From RFSX01 sp964591455 (GTDB lineage: Bacteria > Bacteroidota > Bacteroidia > Chitinophagales > Saprospiraceae), in NCBI GenBank assembly GCA_964591455.1, contig CAZQDZ010000022.1, forward strand, positions 1 through 64,000: a stretch of DNA of 64,000 nucleotides, read 5' to 3'. Both the position numbers and the translations under genes were made by a program. Every line of letters begins with the position of its first letter. Position 1 is the stretch's first letter. Below are positions 1 through 7,700 of the stretch, piece by piece. The notes under the pieces were generated by a model. The model did not search any database. It saw nothing but the letters and a program-made list of their open reading frames with translations, and was not told the DNA's origin.

Positions 1-120
1 TATCGAAAATGAGCAGTTTCCACATTTATAATCTAGCTAATCATACTTGCCTACCAACCTGTTGAAAATACTTCTATCAACTAGTTGCAAGACTTGATTA
101 AAAAGAGATACTTTTACTAT

Positions 121-182
121 AGACATGGAACATGGTTTTGTTGCACCCTAAGTATAGGGAAAAACCTCCATGTCTTTTTTAT
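121..182 (+). terminator. Intrinsic terminator of an upstream gene outside the window
   Basis: Arms AGACATGG (121-128) and CCATGTCT (168-175) pair, with a second inner hairpin built from CCCTA/TAGGG, and the 3' arm runs straight into a T tract. It reads on the plus strand, so it probably ends a gene lying to the left of the window. Confidence 0.6.
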
Positions 183-214
183 TTATTTTGGACACTTGTG
201 TTATTTGTTTTCTA

Positions 215-253
215 TTAAAAAACAAAAAAGACCAGAAGTATTACTCCTGGTCT
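215..253 (-). terminator. Terminator of the Bax-inhibitor-like gene
   Basis: Arms AGACCAG (229-235) and CTGGTCT (247-253), extended by AGTA/TACT inside, follow an A-rich tract that becomes the U tract on the minus strand. It lies about 30 bases past the stop of the minus-strand gene ending at 284. Confidence 0.7.
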
Positions 254-283
254 AATTATATTTTGTTAGTGTAATTACTAGTC

Positions 284-1051
284 TTAGTCGCTCTGAAGTT
301 TACTCAATAATCTAAGGAATTCTACATACAGCCATACCAGCGTAAATAACAGTCCCATACCGAAGTACCACTCATAGTGTTTTGCGATTTTACCTTGTTC
401 TCCTTTTTCGAAATTATCGAAGTCTAATAAGAGATTCAAAGATGCCACACCAATTATAACGACTGTAATTCCAATACCTATCGGTCCACTCTCGTGTATA
501 AATGGAATCTGAAATCCTACAAAATGACCTATCCAGCTAAGAAGGTATACAATCATAATAGCACCAACTGCCATTGTCACACCTCTTCTAAATTTTTTTG
601 TTACTGGAATCAAGCCAGATTTATGGATTATCAGCATGACCATCAGTACAGACATGGTCAGACTTAAGGCTTGGAATATGATCCCTTGATACATGAATGC
701 GTAAGCTGCTGATATAGTACCTACGAACAGTCCTTTAAGTAAGGCGTATATAGGTCCAGTCATTGGTGCCAAATGTGGCTTGAAGCTGGTAAGCATAAAT
801 ACCGCTGCACCACCCAAAGCGCCTATTGGCATAAAAATCTGCATTGGAAACATGTAGCTAAAGAAGGTGGATACCATCATGATAGATACTAAAATCATTG
901 TTTTAGTAACCGCACCGCTGACAGTCATCGTGGTGGACTCTTCATTGTATATTGGACCACCTGTCCTTTCTCTGTCAACACTGATTGCCTTTGCTTTAGC
1001 AATCGTTTTATCGCTTAACATGGGGTTATTCGATTTCATAAAATTTCTCAT
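284..1051 (-). CDS. Bax inhibitor-1/YccA-like membrane protein
   Basis: A 255-residue integral membrane protein with about seven hydrophobic segments, beginning around residue 47 after a hydrophilic cytoplasmic N-terminus that contains the 'SNPML' style opening seen in bacterial YccA/Bax inhibitor-1 (COG4760) proteins. The charged C-terminal stretch near residue 215 (DFDNFEKGEQ) followed by a last helix also fits that family. Members are inner-membrane proteins of poorly defined role, linked to membrane protein quality control or ion leak. The gene stands alone between a terminator at 215-253 and the M48 protease gene on the same strand. A start at an internal Met (residue 5) is equally possible. 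Confidence 0.8.
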   Translation of the reverse strand: MRNFMKSNNPMLSDKTIAKAKAISVDRERTGGPIYNEESTTMTVSGAVTKTMILVSIMMVSTFFSYMFPMQIFMPIGALGGAAVFMLTSFKPHLAPMTGPIYALLKGLFVGTISAAYAFMYQGIIFQALSLTMSVLMVMLIIHKSGLIPVTKKFRRGVTMAVGAIMIVYLLSWIGHFVGFQIPFIHESGPIGIGITVVIIGVASLNLLLDFDNFEKGEQGKIAKHYEWYFGMGLLFTLVWLYVEFLRLLSKLQSD

Positions 1052-1102
1052 AATAAGAAGTTTGTTTATTTAGTATTAATGCAGTTACAGTGGCAATATT
1101 GC

Positions 1103-1933
1103 TTACTGTATTGCTTTATATTTTTCAATGCTTTCCTTTATTTTTTGTCTTCTATTGTCAGGACTTGGGTGTGTACTCTGAAACTCAGGCACTTTGCCTC
1201 CACCTCCACTGGCTTTCTCCAGAATATCCATGACATCTATCATTTGTAGTGGATCATATCCTGCTTCCATCATCAGTCGTATGCCCCAATCATCGGATTC
1301 TAATTCCTGATCTCTACCGTATTTCATACTCGCATACTGACCTACCATGCTCGCGATATTCATCATAGAGTAATCCCCTCCAAACATGATCATCACACTC
1401 TGCACCATACCTTGGATGAAGTTTTGGCTTGCCATCCGCTCGCCGCCATGCCTATGGATTACATGTCCTATCTCGTGTCCTAACACCCCAGCCAACTGAT
1501 CTTCATTCTGGAGTTGGGAAAAAAGCGCTGCTGTAATAAAACATTGTCCTCCTGGCAGAGCAAAAGCATTGACTGTCTGCTCGTCTGCAAGAAGATGAAA
1601 ATCATAAGGGTATTCAGATTCAGAAGCGATTGTATTTCTTACAAGTTTCTCGCCTACCCTATCCACAAATTCCTGGGCTTGTGCATCAGGATGCAGGCCG
1701 CCATGCTGCGCTGCCATCTGATTGACAGATTGGAGTCCTAACTGGACCTCTTCTGAAGGTGTCCATGCTATTCTCTGGTTTTCTCCAGTCAATGGATTCA
1801 GCTGTGTATTGGTCATGAATTTTATCCCTTGGAAGGCAGCCATTCCTAAGCCAATGATTAGCATTAGCTTAAATCGACCACTTCCACCGCTTCTTCCACC
1901 TCTGCCATATTGCTGTTGTCTTCTACCGTACAT
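1103..1933 (-). CDS. M48 family zinc metalloprotease, membrane anchored
   Basis: 276 residues. A Gly/Arg-rich N-terminal tail (1-20) is followed by one hydrophobic anchor (about 22-37) and then the catalytic domain. The zinc site HEIGH is at 153-157 and the third ligand is Glu210 in RDQELESD, spaced as in peptidase family M48 (Loi22/BepA-like periplasmic proteases). The 'FALPGG' motif that precedes the active-site helix in this family is at about 124-129. BepA-type enzymes degrade or help assemble misfolded outer-membrane proteins; a similar envelope quality-control job is inferred here. The positively charged N-terminus suggests an inner-membrane anchor with the protease in the periplasm. 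It lies 50 bases upstream of the Bax-inhibitor-like gene on the same strand and may be cotranscribed. Confidence 0.88.
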   Translation of the reverse strand: MYGRRQQQYGRGGRSGGSGRFKLMLIIGLGMAAFQGIKFMTNTQLNPLTGENQRIAWTPSEEVQLGLQSVNQMAAQHGGLHPDAQAQEFVDRVGEKLVRNTIASESEYPYDFHLLADEQTVNAFALPGGQCFITAALFSQLQNEDQLAGVLGHEIGHVIHRHGGERMASQNFIQGMVQSVMIMFGGDYSMMNIASMVGQYASMKYGRDQELESDDWGIRLMMEAGYDPLQMIDVMDILEKASGGGGKVPEFQSTHPSPDNRRQKIKESIEKYKAIQ

Positions 1934-2002
1934 GTTTGTTACTATCGTTTGTTGTTAAGGGGTCCTATTTTTCAACGATTTTGAGTCTTTATTAGTTTCT
2001 GA

Positions 2003-2281
2003 TTAAACAAAAAAGACAATAAGTTGATACAACATTATTCCGAAGGCGAGCCATATAGAATAATCCAAATCTGGCATTATCTTTCTTATCAAACAAAATA
2101 TGAAAACAGGAATCGTTGCTAAAGCGATAAGGAGGAGTGGATAACCCACTATATAAGCTCCATATCCTAAGGATGATTTAGCTGTCCATACCTCTGGCAT
2201 CATCCAAGGAAAAATGATAACAGCAATAGCTATCATTATCAGTACCATGACTTTACTCCACCATTCTGTTCTAAAATCCAT
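2003..2281 (-). CDS. Small three-helix membrane protein, function unknown
   Basis: 92 residues with three hydrophobic segments (about 11-28, 41-63 and 74-91) and short charged loops. No family was recognised. It lies between the M48 protease and the FadL-type porin on the same strand with short gaps, which supports it being real. The Met start is the first in the frame. Confidence 0.55.
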   Translation of the reverse strand: MDFRTEWWSKVMVLIMIAIAVIIFPWMMPEVWTAKSSLGYGAYIVGYPLLLIALATIPVFIFCLIRKIMPDLDYSIWLAFGIMLYQLIVFFV

Positions 2282-2334
2282 AATTGTTTTCGTCGTTTTG
2301 CAAAAACCAAAATATGAATTTTATCATAGAGATC

Positions 2335-3873
2335 TTAATATAACTTAAACCCTACTGTTAAAATTACTCTAGTTAAGGATACTTCATTGGTTAAAGCCAG
2401 GTCTCTTTCTTCAGTCAGGGCAAGATAAGGCACATAGCCTTCGTCTTCATTTCTCAGTTGGATTGCCGCATCTATGTATATTCTATTACCTCTATAACCT
2501 AGTCCTCCAGCTAACGTCAACACATTGCCTAATTCGTTCCTGAATGGCTTGAATTGGGTGGCAAAACCTAGCCTACCTCTGACTTTTTTATAACCCAGTT
2601 CTCCTCCAACATTTATATTGAAACCAGAACCCAAATCTTCATTTATAACCGTGTTCTGGAAGTCTTCTTCCTCTTCATCAGCAGGCGTACTAAAGGAAGA
2701 AGAAGTGAAATTGAAGCTGTTCTGCGTCAAATCGATATAGTGTACATCAATATTGAAGAAGCCTCTGACCTCCTTTATTATAAGAAGACTTCCGAGACTA
2801 GCAGTAACTCTTAGTGGTGTTCTAAGTCTGTAATCAAATGCACCGTCAGGTGACCGCTGTAATGTAGGTGCACCACAGGTATCGCAGGTGTATAATAAAG
2901 TGGTAGAGAATGTATCATCCAACCTATAGAATGTGGGAGATTGGAATCCAAGGGCTAATCTGTATTTCTTTTTTATATTATATCCTATTCCTAATTTGAG
3001 ATTGAAGCCGGTCCCGCTGGTGGTTAGTGTCTGATCAAAATTCAAAGTTCCAAAACCAGAGTTACCATTTCCATTTTCTTCATAGAACCTATTCTCTGTA
3101 TAAGAGACAAATGGTATCCCTATACCAATGCCCAGATTCAGTCCAGAATTAAACTTACCTGCCCAGGCGAATTGAAATTCGTTTATTCCTCCTCGGCGAT
3201 CTATTATTTCTTGCTTATTAGTCTGTAGCTCAGATAGATTATCTATAGCTAGGGTGTCTCCAAAAGTAGGGTCTATTTCCAGTAACGAAAGATCCGTAAA
3301 TGCGAAATTGAATGGTTCAGCTATTCTAATGGCTTCACTCCTAAAAGCCAGTAAGGCATCGAAAGGATTTAGATTATTAGGCGTACCACCATTTTCCAAC
3401 TCAAAATTCAAATCATCAGCAAATCTCTCTGTTATAGAACCTACAGTAGTCGTGTTGTAAGAAAATAGTTCCTCGAAATCTGCAAGATTTTGTAATCCAA
3501 CAAAAAAGTTCGATGTCTTTAATTTACTTGCAATTGGTTTGATGTGATGCACATACCCCAAATTATCGAACTTCACTTCTCTTCCCTCAGTAGACTGGCC
3601 TACCTGTTGACCTTGAAAAACATTGGTGGTATTAGGATTGATAAATATGCCAGAAACTGATATTTCTCGTGATCTAAACTCTGCTAAGCCAGCTACATTG
3701 ATATTAGCGACTCCTATATCTCCACCTAATGAACCAAAAGATGATCCCGCTCCAACTACTCTTGCTGTCCCACTTGGCGTCAAATAACTGTATCTCAGTG
3801 CATCATCTGTATTCTGCGCCGAAAGGAATACTGAGGTGAATAACACGATGTATATGCTAATTAGAAGTCTCAT
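2335..3873 (-). CDS. FadL/OmpP1-type outer membrane transport protein
   Basis: 512 residues with a cleavable signal peptide ending in FLSAQ (about 1-19). The mature N-terminus (RYSYLTPSGTARVVG..GSLGGDIG) is the plug-like opening typical of Bacteroidota OmpP1/FadL relatives. It is followed by a long run of alternating polar/hydrophobic strands ending in an aromatic/charged strand (VILTVGFKLY), as expected of an outer-membrane barrel. FadL proteins admit long-chain fatty acids or other hydrophobic compounds; the substrate here is unknown. An unusual loop holds CDTCG, a potential disulfide. It is probably monocistronic, with a terminator-like hairpin upstream at 3977-4004 belonging to the next gene. 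Confidence 0.8.
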   Translation of the reverse strand: MRLLISIYIVLFTSVFLSAQNTDDALRYSYLTPSGTARVVGAGSSFGSLGGDIGVANINVAGLAEFRSREISVSGIFINPNTTNVFQGQQVGQSTEGREVKFDNLGYVHHIKPIASKLKTSNFFVGLQNLADFEELFSYNTTTVGSITERFADDLNFELENGGTPNNLNPFDALLAFRSEAIRIAEPFNFAFTDLSLLEIDPTFGDTLAIDNLSELQTNKQEIIDRRGGINEFQFAWAGKFNSGLNLGIGIGIPFVSYTENRFYEENGNGNSGFGTLNFDQTLTTSGTGFNLKLGIGYNIKKKYRLALGFQSPTFYRLDDTFSTTLLYTCDTCGAPTLQRSPDGAFDYRLRTPLRVTASLGSLLIIKEVRGFFNIDVHYIDLTQNSFNFTSSSFSTPADEEEEDFQNTVINEDLGSGFNINVGGELGYKKVRGRLGFATQFKPFRNELGNVLTLAGGLGYRGNRIYIDAAIQLRNEDEGYVPYLALTEERDLALTNEVSLTRVILTVGFKLY

Positions 3874-3970
3874 ACTTTATGGATTTGAATATTTGGGCAA
3901 ATATAAAATAGCAGGCTCATAACTGTATTATACAGAGGAGAAAAGCCATAATTTCTGAGGAATAGGAAAT

Positions 3971-4010
3971 AAAAAAGTGGGTAGATTTTTTAATACCTAC
4001 CCACTCTTTT
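3971..4010 (-). terminator. Terminator of the Ser/Arg-rich protein gene
   Basis: Perfect arms GTGGGTAG (3977-3984) and CTACCCAC (3997-4004), flanked by A6 on one side and T5 on the other. It sits just past the stop of the minus-strand gene at 4050-4934. Confidence 0.75.
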
Positions 4011-4049
4011 TATTCTGAAAGTAATTTGAATGTCAAATGCCTGTTATGA

Positions 4050-4934
4050 CTATCTACCTCCTCTTCTGCTAGAAGATCGTGAACTTCTTGAGCTACCTCT
4101 GCTAGAAGAACTCTTGAAAGTAGATTTCGCTGCATTTCTAAATCTAGAATTGCTTGAAGACCTAGTAGAAGATGATCTAGATGTAGATCTAGAAGTAGAT
4201 GGTCTAGTAGTACTTATTCTTGGTCTAGTCGTACTTCTTGTCGTACTTCTTGTTCTCGGCGCTGTAGAAGATCTCACTCCTGTTCTAGCATTCGTTCTAG
4301 TACCGCCTCTATATCCAGTAGTCGTTCTAGTAGCTGATGCTCTTCTTGTACCATTGTAAGAACCAGAAGTTGTTCTTGGATTGATAACTCTAGGTTGTGT
4401 TACTCTAGAAGCTATAGGTGCTCCTACTGGGCAGTTATATCCGCCGCCTCTTGAAGCTAAGCCTCCAAATCCCGGTCTCGTACCGATAATTCTCGTTGTT
4501 CCTATGTATGGATTATAGAACCCGAATGGTCTTGCAGAGCTCACGAACCCTCTACCTACTCTTACACCTGTTCTTACATAACTTCTGCTTAATCTGTCAA
4601 ACACAAGGTAAGAAGGCGAGTAATAAGATGTAATCGGGTCGAAGGCTATAGAACAATTGTTGTATGAGTTATAATATCCAGTTCCTACTGGTCTATTAAA
4701 TCTTCTTATTCTAGACGAATAATAATTATCGTACTCAGAATAGTAATCGTAATTGTCATAATCAGCATTATCGTAATCTCCGTAATCAGCTGAGTCATAT
4801 GCATCTGCAGATGTTACATCTACTGATGATGCTATATTATCATCCTCTACGTAGTATAAGTCATCAAACTGTGCACTTAAGCTAACACCTACTATTAGGG
4901 ATAAAACCAGAGTTAATACATTCAATTTTTTCAT
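4050..4934 (-). CDS. Secreted Ser/Arg/Thr-rich low-complexity protein
   Basis: 294 residues, not a recognised family. A signal peptide ends at SLSAQ (residue 21). Three regions follow: an acidic Tyr/Asp-rich stretch (about 24-72, built from DY/DN repeats), a Gly/Tyr-rich middle (about 80-190), and a strongly basic C-terminal third of Arg/Ser/Thr repeats (about 190-294) ending SSRRGGR. The acidic and basic halves give the protein a marked charge polarity. The C-terminal codons alternate AGA with Ser codons, which also makes long open frames on the opposite strand; those are shadows. The gene has its own terminator and faces proS divergently. A role in surface or matrix adhesion, or polyanion binding, is only a guess. 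Confidence 0.7.
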   Translation of the reverse strand: MKKLNVLTLVLSLIVGVSLSAQFDDLYYVEDDNIASSVDVTSADAYDSADYGDYDNADYDNYDYYSEYDNYYSSRIRRFNRPVGTGYYNSYNNCSIAFDPITSYYSPSYLVFDRLSRSYVRTGVRVGRGFVSSARPFGFYNPYIGTTRIIGTRPGFGGLASRGGGYNCPVGAPIASRVTQPRVINPRTTSGSYNGTRRASATRTTTGYRGGTRTNARTGVRSSTAPRTRSTTRSTTRPRISTTRPSTSRSTSRSSSTRSSSNSRFRNAAKSTFKSSSSRGSSRSSRSSSRRGGR

Positions 4935-5414
4935 TTCTTTAGTTTTTAAGTTTTCAGATAATTCAGCTGAATATTTTTGACACTTTAAATTTAGAACTTC
5001 TGCTCCTTTATATGAGTTAATGCTGACTTAAAGTGGCTATTAACAAGTATTAAAGTTTATTAAGATTCAACATTTTGAATTACACTTATTATGACGAATA
5101 ATATTCGCTTTAGGTTCGGTTTATAGGTCTTTAATGTGTGATTTTAACTAAAATTTCCAAGATTAAGACATTACTTAACACTATTTACAGTAAAAATGTC
5201 AACGATAACATTTCAAATAGTAAGCCGAATGGCTCATTTGAAATGTTAAGGCACAAGTAATAGCTGTATCAAAGTCAGATTCAGCATGGAATTACCTTCA
5301 AGGCATAGATAATTTAATAGCCTAATCTCTAACATTCCTGTAGTAATAGTTACCTGAAGAGATATAATAATGCAAAATCTTACTTTTAGGCCTCAAAATA
5401 ATATTTGTATATAT
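4935..5414. other. Divergent intergenic region
   Basis: This 480-base gap lies between the divergent Ser/Arg-rich gene and proS. It is AT rich, has no convincing ORF or RNA gene, and should contain both promoters. The only clear structure is a 37-base interrupted palindrome at 5209-5245, listed separately. Confidence 0.5.
5209..5245. repeat. 37-base interrupted palindrome
   Basis: Arms CATTTCAAAT (5209-5218) and ATTTGAAATG (5236-5245) are perfect inverted repeats, and AGCC/GGCT pair again inside. There is no T tract, so it is not a normal terminator. It could be an operator, an mRNA leader structure for proS, or a small repeat. Confidence 0.5.
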
Positions 5415-6881
5415 ATGGCTAAGCAAATTACACCACGAGCAGAAAACTATTCACAGTGGTACAATGATATCGTAAAAAAGGCTGGATTGGCTGATAACTC
5501 TGCAGTAAGAGGATGTATGGTAATCAAGCCGTTGGGGTTTGGTATATGGGAGAATATGAAGGCCCAACTGGATAAGATGTTTAAAGATACTGGTCATGTG
5601 AATGCTTATTTTCCTCTATTTATACCAAAAAGCTTCTTAAGCAAAGAAGCTCAGCATGTGGAAGGATTTGCCAAGGAATGTGCAGTGGTGACACATCATA
5701 GATTAATGAATAGTCCAGATGGAAAAGGCGTCGTCGTCGATCCCAGTGCAAAGTTAGAGGAAGAACTGATAGTCAGACCTACTTCTGAGACGATTATATG
5801 GAATACCTATAAGGACTGGATACAGTCTTACAGAGACTTACCACTACTGATTAATCAATGGGCTAATGTAGTAAGATGGGAAATGAGAACCAGACCATTT
5901 CTCAGAACTGCAGAGTTTTTGTGGCAAGAAGGGCATACGGCACATGCTACCAAAGCTGAAGCCATAGAAGAGGCTCAGATGATTCATGAAGTATATGCAC
6001 GGTTTGCCGAAGATTATATGGCTATGCCAGTCTTAAAAGGAGTCAAAACCGCAAATGAGCGATTTGCAGGGGCTGAAGACACCTATACAATAGAAGCACT
6101 GATGCAAGATGGCAAAGCGTTACAGGCTGGCACCTCTCACTTTCTAGGTCAGAATTTTGCAAAAGCTTTCGATGTGAAATTTACCGATAACAATAATAAG
6201 GAAGCGTATGTATGGGCTACTTCCTGGGGTGTATCTACTAGATTGGTAGGTGGACTTATCATGACGCATTCTGATGACGACGGACTAGTAATTCCACCTA
6301 GATTGGCTCCAGTTCAGGTTGTCATAGTGCCTATTCCTAAACCTAATGAGGCCATTATAGAAGTTGCTGAAAAACTCAAGGGTCAGCTTTTAGGCTCAGG
6401 TATTAGAGTCAAAATCGACAGAGATAAAAAGAAAAGGCCAGGATTTAAATTTGCCCAATATGAGATGGAGGGTGTGCCTGTGAGAGTAGGTATTGGCATG
6501 AGAGACCTGGAGAAAAATCAAGTGGAGGTAGCTCGCCGAGATACAAAAGAGAAGACCTCTGTTCCTGTAGATGGGCTGGATAGATACATTGTAGACTTAT
6601 TAGAGGAAATTCAGAATGGTCTATTTAAAAAGGCTGTTGACTTTAGAGCTGACCATACTTCTGAGACGGACGATATGGAAGAGTTTAAGGATATTCTCGA
6701 TAATAAAGGTGGCTTTATCAAAGCCCATTGGGACGGAACCACTGAGACTGAATTAAAGATTAAGGAGCTGACTAAAGGGACAATTCGCTGCATCCCTAAT
6801 GACGAACGTGAATCTATCGGAAAATGCATCCTCACGGGTAAACCAAGCAAACAGAGAGTCTTATTTGCCAAAAGTTACTAG
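5415..6881 (+). CDS. proS: Prolyl-tRNA synthetase, archaeal/eukaryote-like type
   Basis: 488 residues. It charges tRNA-Pro with proline in the cytosol. Class II synthetase signatures are visible: motif 2 in the 'VVRWEMRTRPFLRTAEFLWQEG' region near residue 155-175 and the motif 3 segment near 'GVSTRLVGGLIMTHSDDDG' (about 270-290). This is followed by an anticodon-binding domain (APVQVVIVPI..) and the C-terminal zinc-binding-like domain ending AKSY that marks the archaeal/eukaryotic (ProS type 3) form. There is no bacterial-type editing insertion, and the length fits the short form. The open frame begins at 5370, but the Met at 5415 (MAKQITPR) matches the family N-terminus and is preferred. Confidence 0.95.
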   Translation: MAKQITPRAENYSQWYNDIVKKAGLADNSAVRGCMVIKPLGFGIWENMKAQLDKMFKDTGHVNAYFPLFIPKSFLSKEAQHVEGFAKECAVVTHHRLMNSPDGKGVVVDPSAKLEEELIVRPTSETIIWNTYKDWIQSYRDLPLLINQWANVVRWEMRTRPFLRTAEFLWQEGHTAHATKAEAIEEAQMIHEVYARFAEDYMAMPVLKGVKTANERFAGAEDTYTIEALMQDGKALQAGTSHFLGQNFAKAFDVKFTDNNNKEAYVWATSWGVSTRLVGGLIMTHSDDDGLVIPPRLAPVQVVIVPIPKPNEAIIEVAEKLKGQLLGSGIRVKIDRDKKKRPGFKFAQYEMEGVPVRVGIGMRDLEKNQVEVARRDTKEKTSVPVDGLDRYIVDLLEEIQNGLFKKAVDFRADHTSETDDMEEFKDILDNKGGFIKAHWDGTTETELKIKELTKGTIRCIPNDERESIGKCILTGKPSKQRVLFAKSY

Positions 6882-6962
6882 AAGGTAAACCAAAATGAGT
6901 GGTGTATCGTTAATTCATTATTATAAAATCTGTATTTTTAAAAAAATAAAACTTAGAAACAT

Positions 6963-7529
6963 ATGAGTACTGATGAGGTAATCTCAAGATTAAAAACGGG
7001 TAATGATAATTTTGTCACTGACAAGCTGGATGGTAAGTTACAAGATAGCAGCCGCCGAGATGATTTGACCGGTGGCCAGCAGCCTTATGCCATAGTGCTT
7101 AGCTGTGCTGATAGCCGTGTAGTGCCTGAGTTGGCTTTCGATACAGGTCTGGGTGAATTATTCGTAGTAAGGGTGGCAGGTAACATAGCCAATAGTTCTT
7201 CTCTAGCCAGTATGGAATACGCAGTAGCCCATTGTGGATCCAAGGTCATCGTGGTTCTTGGTCACCAAAGTTGTGGCGCCGTAACTGCAGCAGTTGGTGG
7301 TGGTGACAATGGTTATAATCTTAACCACTTGCTATCTCATATCACACCTGCTATTACAGCAGCAGGAGACACTGCATCTATCACAGATGTTATAAAGAAA
7401 AATGCTGAGCTTACCGCTCAGGAGTTAGTAAGCCGATCTGCTATTATCAGAGATGGGGTAGAGAACAAAGGTGTCAAGATTCTTCCTGCTTATTACAATC
7501 TAGATTCTGGAAAAGTAGACTTCTTATAG
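6963..7529 (+). CDS. Beta-class carbonic anhydrase
   Basis: 188 residues. It interconverts CO2 and bicarbonate in the cytosol. Zinc ligands are Cys48 (in SCADSRV, with the Asp50/Arg52 dyad), His101 and Cys104 (in GHQSCGA), the standard beta-class arrangement. The protein is compact, lacks a signal peptide and is complete. It follows proS on the same strand after 80 bases and has a terminator at 7554-7585, so it may be read through from proS or use its own promoter. Confidence 0.93.
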   Translation: MSTDEVISRLKTGNDNFVTDKLDGKLQDSSRRDDLTGGQQPYAIVLSCADSRVVPELAFDTGLGELFVVRVAGNIANSSSLASMEYAVAHCGSKVIVVLGHQSCGAVTAAVGGGDNGYNLNHLLSHITPAITAAGDTASITDVIKKNAELTAQELVSRSAIIRDGVENKGVKILPAYYNLDSGKVDFL

Positions 7530-7553
7530 TCGCTACTTAATATAGATTTACTT

Positions 7554-7585
7554 AAAAGCCTTTTTAAATATTTAGGAAGGCTTTT
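7554..7585 (+). terminator. Terminator after carbonic anhydrase
   Basis: Arms AAAAGCCTT (7554-7562) and AAGGCTTTT (7577-7585) form a near-perfect stem ending in a T run, 25 bases after the stop of the carbonic anhydrase gene. Confidence 0.75.
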
Positions 7586-7700
7586 CTTATGTCAAATTCA
7601 CATCAAAGACATTATGCTAAACTAATACATTGAGCAAACTGCTGTTAGTGAATAGCTGACTCGGACTTTTGATGCATCTTTGCAATCTCACAAGCATATA

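Noticed and set aside
2..31. Possible C-terminal nine codons of a plus-strand gene (IENEQFPHL then stop)
   Set aside because: The terminator at 121-182 implies an upstream plus-strand gene, but ten codons are too few to choose among the three frames.
4030..4359. 109-codon plus-strand frame rich in Leu and Val
   Set aside because: It is the shadow of the Arg/Ser-rich codons of the minus-strand gene at 4050-4934.
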